NCBI GenBank assembly: GCA_051000395.1
Contig: JBPCOI010000094.1
Coordinates: 1-38,501, forward strand
Origin: JBPCOI01 sp051000395
GTDB lineage: Bacteria > Actinomycetota > Actinomycetes > Mycobacteriales > Jatrophihabitantaceae
Direction: 5' to 3'
Length of the DNA stretch: 38,501 bases
Part shown: positions 7,250 to 16,403 of the stretch, one piece after another
How the letters are laid out: the number at the start of each line of letters is the position of its first letter
How positions within the stretch are numbered: position 1 is the first letter of the stretch
The notes under the pieces: model-generated
Database searches by the model: none
What the model saw: only the letters and a program-made list of their open reading frames with translations
Told to the model about the DNA's origin: nothing
Translations under genes and position numbers: made by a program

Positions 7250-9890
7250 CCGGCTTCTTGCGTGCCGGCGCGCGCTTGGCCGCCGTCTTCTTCACCGGGC
7301 CCCGGGCGCGGCGTTCGGCGAGCAGTTCCGCGGCCCTATCGACGGTGACCTGCTCCACCGAATCGCCTTTGCGCAGCGAGGCATTCGTCTCGCCATCGGT
7401 GACGTACGGACCGAAGCGGCCGTCCTTGACCACGATCGGCTTTCCGGTCACCGGGTCGTCACCGACCGAACGCAGCGGTGGCGCGGCGGCGGCACGGCGG
7501 CCCCGCAGCTTCGGCTGAGCGAACAACGCCCGCGCCTCGTCCAGGCTGATCGTGAACAGCTGCTCCTCCGCTTCCAGCGAGCGCGAGTCGGTGCCCTTCT
7601 TGACGTACGGGCCGTAGCGTCCGTTCTGCGCCGTCACCTCCTCGCCGTCCAACGCGCCGAGCGAGCGTGGCAGCGTGAGCAACCGCTCGGCGTCCTCGAG
7701 GGTCACCGTGTCCAGCGACATCGACGCGAACAACGATGCCGACTTCTCCCCGTCGGTGACGTACGGACCGTAGCGACCGGACTTCGCCGTCACCTCGGCG
7801 CCGGACGCAAGCGTGCCGAGCGCACGGTCCCCCGACGGTTCCGACAGCAGCTGTTCCACCTTCTCGGCCGTCAGCTCGTCCGGCGCGAGGTCCTCCGGCA
7901 CAGAGGCCCGGTCGGCCGCATCGGTGGACGTGCCGCGCTGCAGGTACGGACCGTAACGGCCGACCCGCACCACGACCTCCGTGCCCGCCAGCGGGATCGA
8001 GTTCACCCCGCGCGCGTCGATCTGTTCGAGACGCTCGGCGATCAGCCGCTTCAGGCCGCCCTGCCCGGAGATCCGGTGCGCGTCACTGACTCCCTGCGCA
8101 CCGAAATAGAACCGCTGCAGCCACTCGATGCGCGAGCGTTCCCCGGACGCGATCTCGTCGAGGTCGTTCTCCACGGACGCGGTGAAGCCGTAGTCGACCA
8201 GCCGCGCGAAGTGCGACTCCAGCAGCCCGATCACCGCGAACGCGGTCCAGGACGGGACGAGCGCCGGACCCTTCTTCCACACGTAACCGTGGTCCTGGAT
8301 CGTCTGCATGATCGAGGAGTACGTGGACGGCCGGCCCACGCCGAGTTCCTCCAGCGCCTTGACCAGCGACGGCTCGGTGTAGCGCGGCGGTGGCGATGTC
8401 GAGTGGCCGTCGGCGGCGAAGGAGCGCGCGTCGAGCTGGTCGTGGGCGGCGAGCTGCGGCAACCGCTTCTCGGCGTCGTCCTTCTCCGCCGCCGACTCGT
8501 CGAGGTCCTCGACATAGGCGCGCAGGAAGCCGGGGAAGGTGATGGTGCGGCCGGACGTGGTGAAGACCGCCACCTCGGCGGCCGACGATTCGCCGGCGAT
8601 GCGCACCGAGATCGTGGTACCGACCGCGTCAGCCATCTGCGAGGCCAGCGTGCGCTGCCAGATCAGCTCATAGAGGCGGAACTCGTCGCTGGACAGCTGC
8701 GCGGCGACCTCGCCGGGGGTGCGGAACGTGTCGCCGGCGGGACGGATCGCCTCGTGCGCCTCCTGCGCGTTCTTCACCTTGCGGCTGTAGGTGCGCGCCT
8801 CGACCGGCACGTAGGCGTCGCCGTAGAGCTCGCGAGCCTGCGCGCGGGCCGCGGACAGCGCCGTCGACGACAGGTTCGTCGAGTCGGTGCGCATGTAGGT
8901 GATGAACCCGTTCTCGTAGAGCCGCTGCGCCACGCGCATCACGACCGCCGAGGACCAGCGCAGCTTGCGGCCGGCCTCCTGCTGCAGCGTCGAGGTCATG
9001 AACGGCGGGTACGGCCGGCGGCGGTAGGGCTTGTCCTCGACGCGCTTGACCTCGAACGGACGGCCGTCCAGGCGCGCGGCGAGACCGCGGGCGCCGGCCT
9101 CGTCCAGGTGCAGGACGTCGCCGCCCGCCCGTCCCGTCGCCGGGTCGAAGTCGCGGCCGGCGGCGACGCGGATGTCATCGAGGGTGGCGAGTGACGCGGT
9201 GAACGTCTCGGGGTCCCCGGCCTTCGGCGACGCGGGCGCGAAGGTGCCGGCGACATCCCAGTACTCCGCGCTGTGGAAGGCCATCCGGGCCCGTTCGCGC
9301 TCGACTACGATCCGCGTGGCAACTGACTGCACGCGGCCCGCGGACAGCTTCGGCAGCACCTTCTTCCAGAGCACCGGGCTGACCTCGTACCCGTAGAGCC
9401 GGTCGAGGATGCGCCGCGTCTCCTGCGCGTCGACGAGGTGCTCGTCGATCTCGCGCGGGTTGGCGACGGCCTCGGCGATGGCACCGGGCGTGATCTCGTG
9501 GAACACCATCCGGCGCACCGGGATCGTGGGCTTGAGCGTCTGCACGAGGTGCCAGGCGATCGCCTCGCCCTCGCGGTCCTCGTCCGTCGCGAGGTAGAGC
9601 TCGTCGGCGTCCTTGATCAACGCCTTGAGCTTGCTGACCTGCTGTTTGCGGTCGGGGCTGACGACGTAGAGCGGCTCGAAGTTTTGCTCGGTGTTCACGC
9701 CAAGGCGGGCCCACGACTCGCCCTTGTACGCGGCCGGGACGTCGGCCGCGTTTCGGGGCAGGTCACGGATGTGGCCAATGGACGCCTCGACGACGTAGCC
9801 GGCGCCGAGGTAGCCGCCGATGGTCCTCGCCTTCGCCGGCGACTCGACGATCACCAACTTGGTGCCCGCCTTCGCGCCCTTGCTCGCCAC
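7206..9890 (-). CDS. topA: DNA topoisomerase I
   Basis: This 894-residue type IA topoisomerase relaxes negative supercoils. The N-terminal TOPRIM domain starts KLVIVESPAKARTIGGYLG and contains DEDREGEAIAWH. The catalytic tyrosine is Tyr332 in GFITYMRTDSTN. The C-terminal half carries repeated GRYGPYV/GRFGPYV modules instead of zinc fingers, as in actinobacterial TopA, and ends in a Lys/Arg-rich tail. The GTG at 9890 is chosen because AGGGGGA lies upstream and the TOPRIM begins directly after. The reading frame stays open about 130 codons further upstream, but that part shows no conserved domain. The 3' end overlaps the convergent VOC gene by 44 bp. Confidence 0.96.
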   Translation of the reverse strand: MASKGAKAGTKLVIVESPAKARTIGGYLGAGYVVEASIGHIRDLPRNAADVPAAYKGESWARLGVNTEQNFEPLYVVSPDRKQQVSKLKALIKDADELYLATDEDREGEAIAWHLVQTLKPTIPVRRMVFHEITPGAIAEAVANPREIDEHLVDAQETRRILDRLYGYEVSPVLWKKVLPKLSAGRVQSVATRIVVERERARMAFHSAEYWDVAGTFAPASPKAGDPETFTASLATLDDIRVAAGRDFDPATGRAGGDVLHLDEAGARGLAARLDGRPFEVKRVEDKPYRRRPYPPFMTSTLQQEAGRKLRWSSAVVMRVAQRLYENGFITYMRTDSTNLSSTALSAARAQARELYGDAYVPVEARTYSRKVKNAQEAHEAIRPAGDTFRTPGEVAAQLSSDEFRLYELIWQRTLASQMADAVGTTISVRIAGESSAAEVAVFTTSGRTITFPGFLRAYVEDLDESAAEKDDAEKRLPQLAAHDQLDARSFAADGHSTSPPPRYTEPSLVKALEELGVGRPSTYSSIMQTIQDHGYVWKKGPALVPSWTAFAVIGLLESHFARLVDYGFTASVENDLDEIASGERSRIEWLQRFYFGAQGVSDAHRISGQGGLKRLIAERLEQIDARGVNSIPLAGTEVVVRVGRYGPYLQRGTSTDAADRASVPEDLAPDELTAEKVEQLLSEPSGDRALGTLASGAEVTAKSGRYGPYVTDGEKSASLFASMSLDTVTLEDAERLLTLPRSLGALDGEEVTAQNGRYGPYVKKGTDSRSLEAEEQLFTISLDEARALFAQPKLRGRRAAAAPPLRSVGDDPVTGKPIVVKDGRFGPYVTDGETNASLRKGDSVEQVTVDRAAELLAERRARGPVKKTAAKRAPARKKPVRARVRESSPGRER

Positions 9891-9967
9891 GTGTGTCCCC
9901 CTGCTGCTGCGCCCGGCCTGGACGGCCTGCCGCCGCGGACGGTACATGACGCGCCCAGGCGCGCGGC

Positions 9968-10729
9968 TCAGCGCACCGTTGGCCAGTCGCGGCCCGCACC
10001 GAGCGGTGGCGGTCCCAGCAGCTCGACCAGCCGCCGGATCCGTCTGGCCGAGGTGACCCGCCAGCCGGGACGGGCCCGGTTGGAGATCGACACCGCGGCC
10101 AGGCCGAGCCGCGACAGTTGCGCGCCAGCGGCGAGGTGCGTCGCGTCGTCGGGCTCGGCGGTCGCGAGCAGGTAACCGGCGTCCTCGCGACGGCCGTTCG
10201 CGACGACCCAGAGCCGCAGCCCGCCGGGAGTCAGGACGAGATCCGGCGGGGGCGCCTCGTTGGCTCCCCGCGTCCACCGGGCGGCGAGAGGTGTCAGTTC
10301 GGCGGCGAACGCCGTCCGCACGGCGAACGCGCCTGCAGCCGTGGCCACCCCGGCAGGTGGCGGGAATACGCCCGGTGTGGCAGATGTAGCAGGCGTGGCC
10401 AGTGCGCCAGATACGATAGACGTGGCAGGTGCGTCAGAGGTCGCGAGTGCGTCGGGTGCGGCAGGCGCGACGGATGCGACGGATGCGACGGATGCGGCAG
10501 CTGATGCCTCGGGTGCTTTGGGTGCTCCCGGTGCTCCCGGTGCTGCGGCGACACCGCGCACCCCGAACTCTCGCGCAAGCGCGGCAGCGCGCCACGGGTC
10601 GGCCACGACGACGGACAGCCGCGCGGACTGTCCCGAGCGGACCCAGTGGCCGCCCGCGAGCAGGACGCCGTCAAGATCCGCTAGCTCCGGCTCAGAAACT
10701 GCCGCGCCGAACAGCGAGAACTGCGTCAT
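9968..10729 (-). CDS. topA-associated conserved protein (Rv3647c-like) with tripeptide-repeat linker
   Basis: This 253-residue protein begins MTQFSLFGAA and has two conserved-looking parts, about residues 1-58 and 125-253. It resembles the uncharacterised family found upstream of topA in actinobacteria (Rv3647c in M. tuberculosis, from memory). No catalytic motif is recognised. Residues 61-121 are a low-complexity Ala/Pro/Ser/Thr/Val linker built from about twenty tripeptides. The ATG has a good GGAGG about five bases upstream. It lies 77 bp upstream of topA on the same strand, so cotranscription is likely. Confidence 0.75.
   Translation of the reverse strand: MTQFSLFGAAVSEPELADLDGVLLAGGHWVRSGQSARLSVVVADPWRAAALAREFGVRGVAAAPGAPGAPKAPEASAAASVASVASVAPAAPDALATSDAPATSIVSGALATPATSATPGVFPPPAGVATAAGAFAVRTAFAAELTPLAARWTRGANEAPPPDLVLTPGGLRLWVVANGRREDAGYLLATAEPDDATHLAAGAQLSRLGLAAVSISNRARPGWRVTSARRIRRLVELLGPPPLGAGRDWPTVR
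10367..10549. repeat. 9-bp-periodic microsatellite-like repeat within coding sequence
   Basis: The DNA has a clear 9-bp periodicity, including gcgacggat repeated perfectly near 10470-10495 and ggtgctccc repeated near 10515-10540. It encodes the tripeptide linker (SVA-SVA-SVA, GAP-GAP, PAT-SAT) of the topA-linked protein. The period is a multiple of three, so copy changes keep the frame. Confidence 0.75.
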
Positions 10730-10753
10730 CGTGCCTCCGTCCCCCCGTCGTGA

Positions 10754-10820
10754 ATCACGTTTTCGCGTGCGCCGACCGGTTGGCCGGGCGGCAACCGGTC
10801 GGCCGGCGCGAAAACGTGAT
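10754..10820. terminator. 29-bp imperfect hairpin between hppA and the topA-linked gene
   Basis: Arms 10754-10782 and 10792-10820 pair at 26 of 29 positions around a nine-base loop. The outer part (atcacgttttcgcg) and inner part (gccgaccggttg) are perfect; three mismatches sit between them. It lies downstream of hppA in its direction of transcription, which fits a terminator, but there is no U-tract. The rest of the 10730-10947 spacer is GC-rich with no gene seen. Confidence 0.5.
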
Positions 10821-10947
10821 CGAAAACGGCCGCGGTGCCGGGCGTACTGCGGCTACTGCGGCACCTGCAGAGACTGCGGCGCCTGCGGGACGGCGGCGCC
10901 GCGGCGGGGTCGCGCGGCGATACCGGGAGCGGCACGGGCAACGCAGG

Positions 10948-13338
10948 TCAGGCGGCAGCGGTCTCCGCCGGCTCCGCGGGCTCGGCCGGAGCGCGGTCGG
11001 CGGGCGCGTCCCCCATCGAGACCGTGCGCCGCTTGGACACGATGACCGCCGCGGCAATGATCAGGAACGCGATGATCGCGATGACGGCCCGGATGGCATT
11101 GCTCTTGTGATCCCCCACGCTGTACTTGATCACAGCCGGCGCGATCAGTACCGCTACCAGGTTCATCACCTTGATCAGCGGGTTGATCGAGGGCCCGGCG
11201 GTGTCCTTGAACGGGTCGCCCACCGTGTCTCCGATGACCGTCGCCGCGTGCGCGTCACTGCCCTTGCCGCCGTGGTGGCCGTCCTCGACCATCTTCTTCG
11301 CGTTGTCCCACGCGCCACCGGAGTTGGCGAGGAAGACGGCCATCAGCACGCCCGCCGAGATCGCACCACCCAGGTAACCGGCGAGCGGGCCCGCGCCGAA
11401 GGCGAAGCCGATGGTGATCGGCGCGAAGATCGCAAGCAGGCCCGGCGTCGCGAGCTCGCGCAACGAGTCCTTGGTGCAGATGTCGACGACGCGGGCGTAG
11501 TCCGGCTTCTCGGTGAAGTCCATGATCCCGGGATGGGTACGGAACTGGTCGCGCACCTCGAACACCACGCGACCGGCGGCCCGCCCGACAGCGCTGATCG
11601 CCAGGCCGCTGAACAGGAAGACCACCGACGCACCGATGATCACGCCGACCAGCACGTTCGGCGCGGTGGCCAGCGGTCCGAAGAACGGGGCGGCGTGGTT
11701 CTTGGCCAGTGACGTGAGCACCGCATCGCTGAAGGAGCCGAACAGCGCGGTGGCCGCGAGCACCGCGGTGGCGATCGCGATGCCCTTGGTGATCGCCTTC
11801 GTGGTGTTGCCGACGGCGTCCAGATCGGTGAGCACGCGCGCCCCGGCGTCGTCGATGTCGCCGCTCATCTCTGCGACGCCCTGCGCGTTGTCGCTGACCG
11901 GGCCGAAGGTGTCCATCGCGACGATGACGCCGGCGGTGGTGAGCAGGCCGGTGCCCGCAAGCGCGACCGCGAACAGCGCGACCGGGATCGAGCCGAAGCC
12001 GAGCAGGAACGCGCCGAACACTGCCAGCGCGATCAGGATCGCGGTGTAGACCGCGGATTCCAGACCGAGCGCGATCCCCGACAGGATGACGGTGGCCGGC
12101 CCGGTGAGCGAAGTCTTGGCGACGTCCTTGACCGGCCGGCGGACGGTGTCGGTGAAGTAGCCGGTCAACTGCTGGATGAGCACGGCCAGCACGATCCCGA
12201 TCAGTACCGCCAGGAACGCGATCACCCGCGGGTTCCCGTCGATCTTGCCGGCGTCGCTCAGGTTGCCGAACGCACTGAAACCGAGCACGCCGCGGAAGCC
12301 GCTGAACTTGCCCGGCAGGTAGACGAAGCAGGCGATGAGGACGAGCACCAGGGAGAACACCGCGGAGATCACGAAGCCCCGGTTGATCGGTACCAGGCCG
12401 TTGCGGTCGCTACTGCGGATCCTGGTGGCGAAGATGCCTACGACCGAGCTGAGGATCCCGATCGCGCCGATGATCAGAGGGAGCAGCAGGCCCTTCGCGC
12501 CGAAGGCGGCCTGGCCCAAGATGAGCGCGGCCACCAGCGTGACGGCGTAGGACTCGAACAGGTCGGCGGCCATACCGGCGCAGTCGCCGACGTTGTCGCC
12601 CACGTTGTCGGCGATCGTGGCGGCATTGCGTGGGTCGTCCTCGGGGATGCCCGCCTCGACCTTGCCGACGAGGTCCGCGCCGACGTCCGCGGACTTGGTG
12701 AAGATGCCGCCGCCGACACGCATGAACATGGCCAGCAGCGCGCCGCCGAAGCCGAAACCCTCCAGCACGGTGGGGGCGTTCTGGTTGAAGATCAGCAGCA
12801 CGATCGAGGCGCCGAGCAGGCCGAGCCCGACGGTGAGCATGCCGACGATTCCGCCGGTGCGAAACGCGATGTGAAAGCCGCGCTCGCGCCCGTTGCCGCC
12901 ACCCACGGCGGCAGCCGCGACGCGCACGTTGGCGCGGGTGGCCATCGTCATGCCGATGTAGCCGACCATGGCCGAGAACGACGCGCCGACCAGGAAGAAC
13001 AGCGCCCGTCCGACCCGGACGCTGGTGGCTCCGGAGGCGACGTTCACCGGCAGCAGGAACAGCAGGATGAACACGATCACCGAGAAGGCTGCGAGCGTAC
13101 GGAACTGGCGGTTCAGGTAGGCCGCGGCACCTTCTTGCACCGCCTTCGCGATCTCCTGCATCTTCGGCGTGCCCTGGTCGGCCTTGAGCACCTCCTTCAC
13201 CAACGCTCCGGCGAAGGCCAGCGCCGCGAGGGCGATGATCCCGATGACGACGACCAGCCAGTGGTCCCCCGTCGAGATGGCCAACGGGTTCTCGTTGCTC
13301 GCGATCACCGGAGCGGCGATCAAGTGGTGCGCGGCCAT
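10948..13338 (-). CDS. hppA: Membrane-bound H+-translocating pyrophosphatase, K+-independent type
   Basis: This 796-residue polytopic membrane protein hydrolyses pyrophosphate and pumps protons. The PPi-binding signature DxxxDxxxKxE is Asp218, Asp222, Lys226 and Glu228, followed by the DNVGDNVGD acidic cluster. The second acidic cluster, DTVGDPFKDTAGP, is near the C-terminus. The GNTTKA motif places Lys514 where K+-dependent enzymes have Ala, indicating the K+-independent H+ pump class. Length and about 15-16 hydrophobic segments fit the family. The ATG is preceded by AGGGGAA. The 5' leader holds two hairpins. Confidence 0.95.
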   Translation of the reverse strand: MAAHHLIAAPVIASNENPLAISTGDHWLVVVIGIIALAALAFAGALVKEVLKADQGTPKMQEIAKAVQEGAAAYLNRQFRTLAAFSVIVFILLFLLPVNVASGATSVRVGRALFFLVGASFSAMVGYIGMTMATRANVRVAAAAVGGGNGRERGFHIAFRTGGIVGMLTVGLGLLGASIVLLIFNQNAPTVLEGFGFGGALLAMFMRVGGGIFTKSADVGADLVGKVEAGIPEDDPRNAATIADNVGDNVGDCAGMAADLFESYAVTLVAALILGQAAFGAKGLLLPLIIGAIGILSSVVGIFATRIRSSDRNGLVPINRGFVISAVFSLVLVLIACFVYLPGKFSGFRGVLGFSAFGNLSDAGKIDGNPRVIAFLAVLIGIVLAVLIQQLTGYFTDTVRRPVKDVAKTSLTGPATVILSGIALGLESAVYTAILIALAVFGAFLLGFGSIPVALFAVALAGTGLLTTAGVIVAMDTFGPVSDNAQGVAEMSGDIDDAGARVLTDLDAVGNTTKAITKGIAIATAVLAATALFGSFSDAVLTSLAKNHAAPFFGPLATAPNVLVGVIIGASVVFLFSGLAISAVGRAAGRVVFEVRDQFRTHPGIMDFTEKPDYARVVDICTKDSLRELATPGLLAIFAPITIGFAFGAGPLAGYLGGAISAGVLMAVFLANSGGAWDNAKKMVEDGHHGGKGSDAHAATVIGDTVGDPFKDTAGPSINPLIKVMNLVAVLIAPAVIKYSVGDHKSNAIRAVIAIIAFLIIAAAVIVSKRRTVSMGDAPADRAPAEPAEPAETAAA

Positions 13339-13382
13339 GCAGTTCCCCTATGTCTTCTCGTCGATCGCATACTGCAGCGGAA

Positions 13383-13449
13383 TCGCTGCTCAGCAGCGAA
13401 GTGCGCCCCGGTACGCGGGTACCGCGGGGGCGCTGACCGAGGGAGTCTA
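13383..13449 (-). promoter_or_regulatory. hppA leader with two stem-loops and a TAGACT -10 box
   Basis: On the minus strand a TAGACT box (13449-13444) is followed by an imperfect hairpin (arms 13403-13414 and 13419-13433). A perfect 8-bp hairpin (13383-13390 with 13392-13399) comes next, and the hppA start follows about 45 bases later. The upstream hairpin could also terminate the STAS gene transcript. No known riboswitch was recognised and no clear -35 box is present. Confidence 0.35.
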
Positions 13450-13507
13450 ACCGGTCTCACAGCACGGGCGCCGCGCCGGGTCGCCACGGACGGGACCGGG
13501 CAGGACC

Positions 13508-13891
13508 TCAGCGGTCGCTGGCCGCCGCGGCGAGCTGCTTCAGCGCGTCGTCGACGCTCGGGTGGACGTCGAACACGGCGTCCAGGCCGGTGATGGCAAA
13601 CAGCCGCAAGGTGCGCACGGACGTGCACACGAGAGGTAGTGCACCGCCCTTGTCGCGCGCGGCGCCGTACGCCGAGACGAGCGCGCCGAGGCCGGTGGAG
13701 TCGATAAAGCTGACGGCGTCGAGGTCGAGGACGGCCTCGCCGTTGCCGTCCTCGATCAGCTCGAGCAGGGCGTCGCGCAGGTGTGGGGCGGAGTGCACGT
13801 CGACGTCACCGTTCACGACGACCACCGTGAACCCACCGTCGGACGGCCGTGACACGGAAATCTCCACCGGGGTCACCACCTCGTCTGGCAC
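13508..13891 (-). CDS. Anti-sigma factor antagonist (STAS domain)
   Basis: This 127-residue single STAS domain is of the SpoIIAA/RsbV type. The phosphorylatable serine is Ser65 in FIDSTGLGAL. The flanking beta strand VVVVNGDVDVHSAPHLRDAL is family-typical. Such proteins, when unphosphorylated, bind an anti-sigma kinase and free a stress sigma factor. No partner kinase or sigma gene is in the window. It sits upstream of hppA on the same strand with 168 bp between and is divergent from the helicase. The GTG at 13891 is tentative because its Shine-Dalgarno is weak. Confidence 0.88.
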   Translation of the reverse strand: MPDEVVTPVEISVSRPSDGGFTVVVVNGDVDVHSAPHLRDALLELIEDGNGEAVLDLDAVSFIDSTGLGALVSAYGAARDKGGALPLVCTSVRTLRLFAITGLDAVFDVHPSVDDALKQLAAAASDR

Positions 13892-13959
13892 AGCGCTGGG
13901 GAATCATGTGACAGGCAGGGGCCAGCATGCCACACGCCGCTGCACCGGAGGTGACGCCG

Positions 13960-16248
13960 ATGCACGCCCTGCTGGGCCGGGTGCTCGACTGCGTGCAGCC
14001 TGGCGCCGAGCCGCTGACGCACGTCGAGGAACTGCCCGCCCGGGCGGGACGGTGCGTCCTGTGGCCGGCGTGGGTCCCGGAAATCCTGCGCGCCCGGCTG
14101 GCCGAGCGTGGGGTCGAGCAGCCGTGGGCACACCAGGCCGAGGCGGCCGAGGCCGTCCACGCGGGCGAGTCCGTCGTCATCTCCACGGGCACGGCTTCGG
14201 GCAAGTCGCTCGGCTACCAGCTGCCCGCGCTGAGCACCCTGCTCTCGGACGGGCGCGCGCGGGTGCTGTACCTCGCGCCGACCAAAGCACTCGCCGGTGA
14301 CCAGTTGCGGTCGCTGGATGCGCTCCGGCTGCCCGGCGTGCGAGCGGCAACCTACGACGGGGATACGCCGGAGGACGAACGGGACTGGGTGCGAGCGCAC
14401 GCGAACTGGGTGCTCACGAACCCGGACATGCTGCACCGCAGTGTGCTGCCCGGCCATGCCCGGTGGGCCTCCTTCTTCCGCCGGCTCTGCTACGTCGTCT
14501 TGGACGAATGCCACGCCTACCGCGGGCTGTTCGGCTCGCACGTCGCGCTGGTCCTGCGGCGTCTGCGGCGGGTGTGCGCGCTCTACGGCGCGTCGCCGAC
14601 GTTCGTGCTCGCGTCGGCGACCGTCGCCGCCCCGGCGCTCTCGGCGTCGCGGCTGCTCGGCATGCCGATGCGGGCGATCACCGAGGATTTCGCGCCGCGC
14701 GGTGCGACGAGCTTCGCGCTGTGGGAGCCGCCGCTGACCACCCTGCGCGGCGAGCACGGCGCTCTGGTGCGACGCTCGGCGGGGACGGAAGCGGCCTGGT
14801 TGCTGGCCGAGCTCGTGGCGCAGGGTGCCCGCACGCTGGCGTTCGTCCGCTCACGGCGAGGCGCAGAGCAGGCGGCGCTGAGCGCGCAGCGGTACCTCGC
14901 GGAGGCCGGCCGGTCCGAACTCGAGGGACGGGTGGCGGCCTACCGGGGCGGCTATCTGCCCGAGGAGCGCCGGGAGCTGGAGGGGGCGCTGTCGCGAGGC
15001 GACCTGCTCGGGGTCGCGACGACTAACGCGCTGGAACTCGGGCTGGACGTGAGCGGGCTCGACGCGGTGGTGCTGGCCGGCTACCCGGGAACCCTGGCGT
15101 CGCTGTGGCAGCAGGCCGGCCGGGCCGGCCGGGCGGGCGCGCCGTCGCTCGTCGTCTTCGTCGCACGCGACGACCCGCTGGACACCTACCTCGTGCACCA
15201 TCCCGAGGCGCTGTTCGGCCGACCCGTCGAGACGAGCGTGTTCGATCCCCTCAATCCGTACGTGCTCGGCCCGCAGCTGTGTTGCGCCGCCGCGGAGCTG
15301 CCATTGCGCGTCGGCGAGCTCGACGTCTTCGGCGGCCCGGCCGCGGAGGGGCTGCTCGACGAGCTGGTCGCCGGTGGCGCGTTGCGGCGACGGCCGGCCG
15401 GCTGGTACTGGACGTCGCGGCAGCGGCCGAGCGTGGACATCCGAGGTAGCGGCGGGGCGCCGTTCGCGGTGGTGGACGGGCCGACCGGCTCCTTGATCGG
15501 CACCGTCGATTCGGGAGCAGCCCATTCGAGCGTGCACGCCGGTGCCGTGTACGTGCACCAGGGCAGGTCGTTCGTCGTCGACTCGCTCGACCTGGACGAC
15601 CGTGTCGCGCTGGTGCACAGCGCGGAGCCGGACTGGACGACCTCGGCGCGCGAGCTCACCGACATCGCAGTCGTCTCGACCCAAGAGTCGGCGACGTACG
15701 GGCCGGTGAGCGTTGCCTTCGGCACCGTCGAGGTCACCAGTCAGGTGGTCGGTTACCTGCGGCGCAGCCTCAGCACCAACGAGATCCTGGACGAGACGCC
15801 CCTGGACCTGCCACCGCGCCAGCTGCGCACGCGCGCCGTCTGGTACTGGGTCGACGCGCAGGCGCTGGCGGCCGCCGGGCTGTGCGCGGCCAAGCTCCCC
15901 GGCGCCGTGCATGCCGCCGAGCACGCCGCGATCGGATTGTTACCGCTGTTCGCGACCTGCGACCGGTGGGACATCGGCGGGGTCTCGACCGCGCTGCACC
16001 CGGACACCGGCGGGCCGGCTGTGTTCGTCTACGACGGCCATGCCGGAGGCGCCGGATTCGCTGAGCGCGGTCATACGGCCCTGGCGGCGTGGCTGTCGGC
16101 CGCCCGGGACGCCGTCTCGGCCTGCGAGTGCCCGACGGGGTGCCCGTCATGCGTGCAGTCGCCCAAGTGCGGAAACGCCAACGAGCCCCTCGACAAGTAC
16201 GGCGCGATCAGGCTGCTCGAACTCGTGCTACTGCACGTGCGGGGCTGA
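13960..16248 (+). CDS. DEAD/DEAH-box helicase, YprA/MrfA-like
   Basis: This is an SF2 helicase of 762 residues from ATG 13960. The P-loop is TGTASGKS near 76-83, motif II is DECH near 182-185, motif III ASAT follows, and the helicase C domain contains TNALELGLDVSGLD and QQAGRAGR. A C-terminal DUF1998-type zinc region has four spaced cysteines (CECPTGCPSC...KC). This architecture matches B. subtilis MrfA and yeast Hrq1-type helicases, which act in DNA repair; function here is by analogy. ATG 13960 is preferred because GGAGG lies eight bases upstream. ATG 13927 would add eleven residues. Confidence 0.92.
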   Translation: MHALLGRVLDCVQPGAEPLTHVEELPARAGRCVLWPAWVPEILRARLAERGVEQPWAHQAEAAEAVHAGESVVISTGTASGKSLGYQLPALSTLLSDGRARVLYLAPTKALAGDQLRSLDALRLPGVRAATYDGDTPEDERDWVRAHANWVLTNPDMLHRSVLPGHARWASFFRRLCYVVLDECHAYRGLFGSHVALVLRRLRRVCALYGASPTFVLASATVAAPALSASRLLGMPMRAITEDFAPRGATSFALWEPPLTTLRGEHGALVRRSAGTEAAWLLAELVAQGARTLAFVRSRRGAEQAALSAQRYLAEAGRSELEGRVAAYRGGYLPEERRELEGALSRGDLLGVATTNALELGLDVSGLDAVVLAGYPGTLASLWQQAGRAGRAGAPSLVVFVARDDPLDTYLVHHPEALFGRPVETSVFDPLNPYVLGPQLCCAAAELPLRVGELDVFGGPAAEGLLDELVAGGALRRRPAGWYWTSRQRPSVDIRGSGGAPFAVVDGPTGSLIGTVDSGAAHSSVHAGAVYVHQGRSFVVDSLDLDDRVALVHSAEPDWTTSARELTDIAVVSTQESATYGPVSVAFGTVEVTSQVVGYLRRSLSTNEILDETPLDLPPRQLRTRAVWYWVDAQALAAAGLCAAKLPGAVHAAEHAAIGLLPLFATCDRWDIGGVSTALHPDTGGPAVFVYDGHAGGAGFAERGHTALAAWLSAARDAVSACECPTGCPSCVQSPKCGNANEPLDKYGAIRLLELVLLHVRG

Positions 16249-16403
16249 CGACGCACCGCGATCGGCCAGCCGACGTTGCGGTATCGGGTCGTCGCAGCCG
16301 CTGGCCCGTTGCCGGGGATCGAGGGCGTCGGCAGTTGCCGACCGGACTCACCAGCAGCGCTGACACCCCGGCGGCGGCGCGGTTGGAGCGAGCGGAGCGC
16401 TGG

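Noticed and set aside
9891..10277. N-terminal extension of topA by about 130 codons
   Set aside because: The TOPRIM starts right after GTG 9890, which has a Shine-Dalgarno. The extension overlaps the upstream gene in another frame and has no conserved pattern.
10367..10549. CRISPR-like array
   Set aside because: Repeats are 9-bp, contiguous and in coding frame, without spacers or cas genes.
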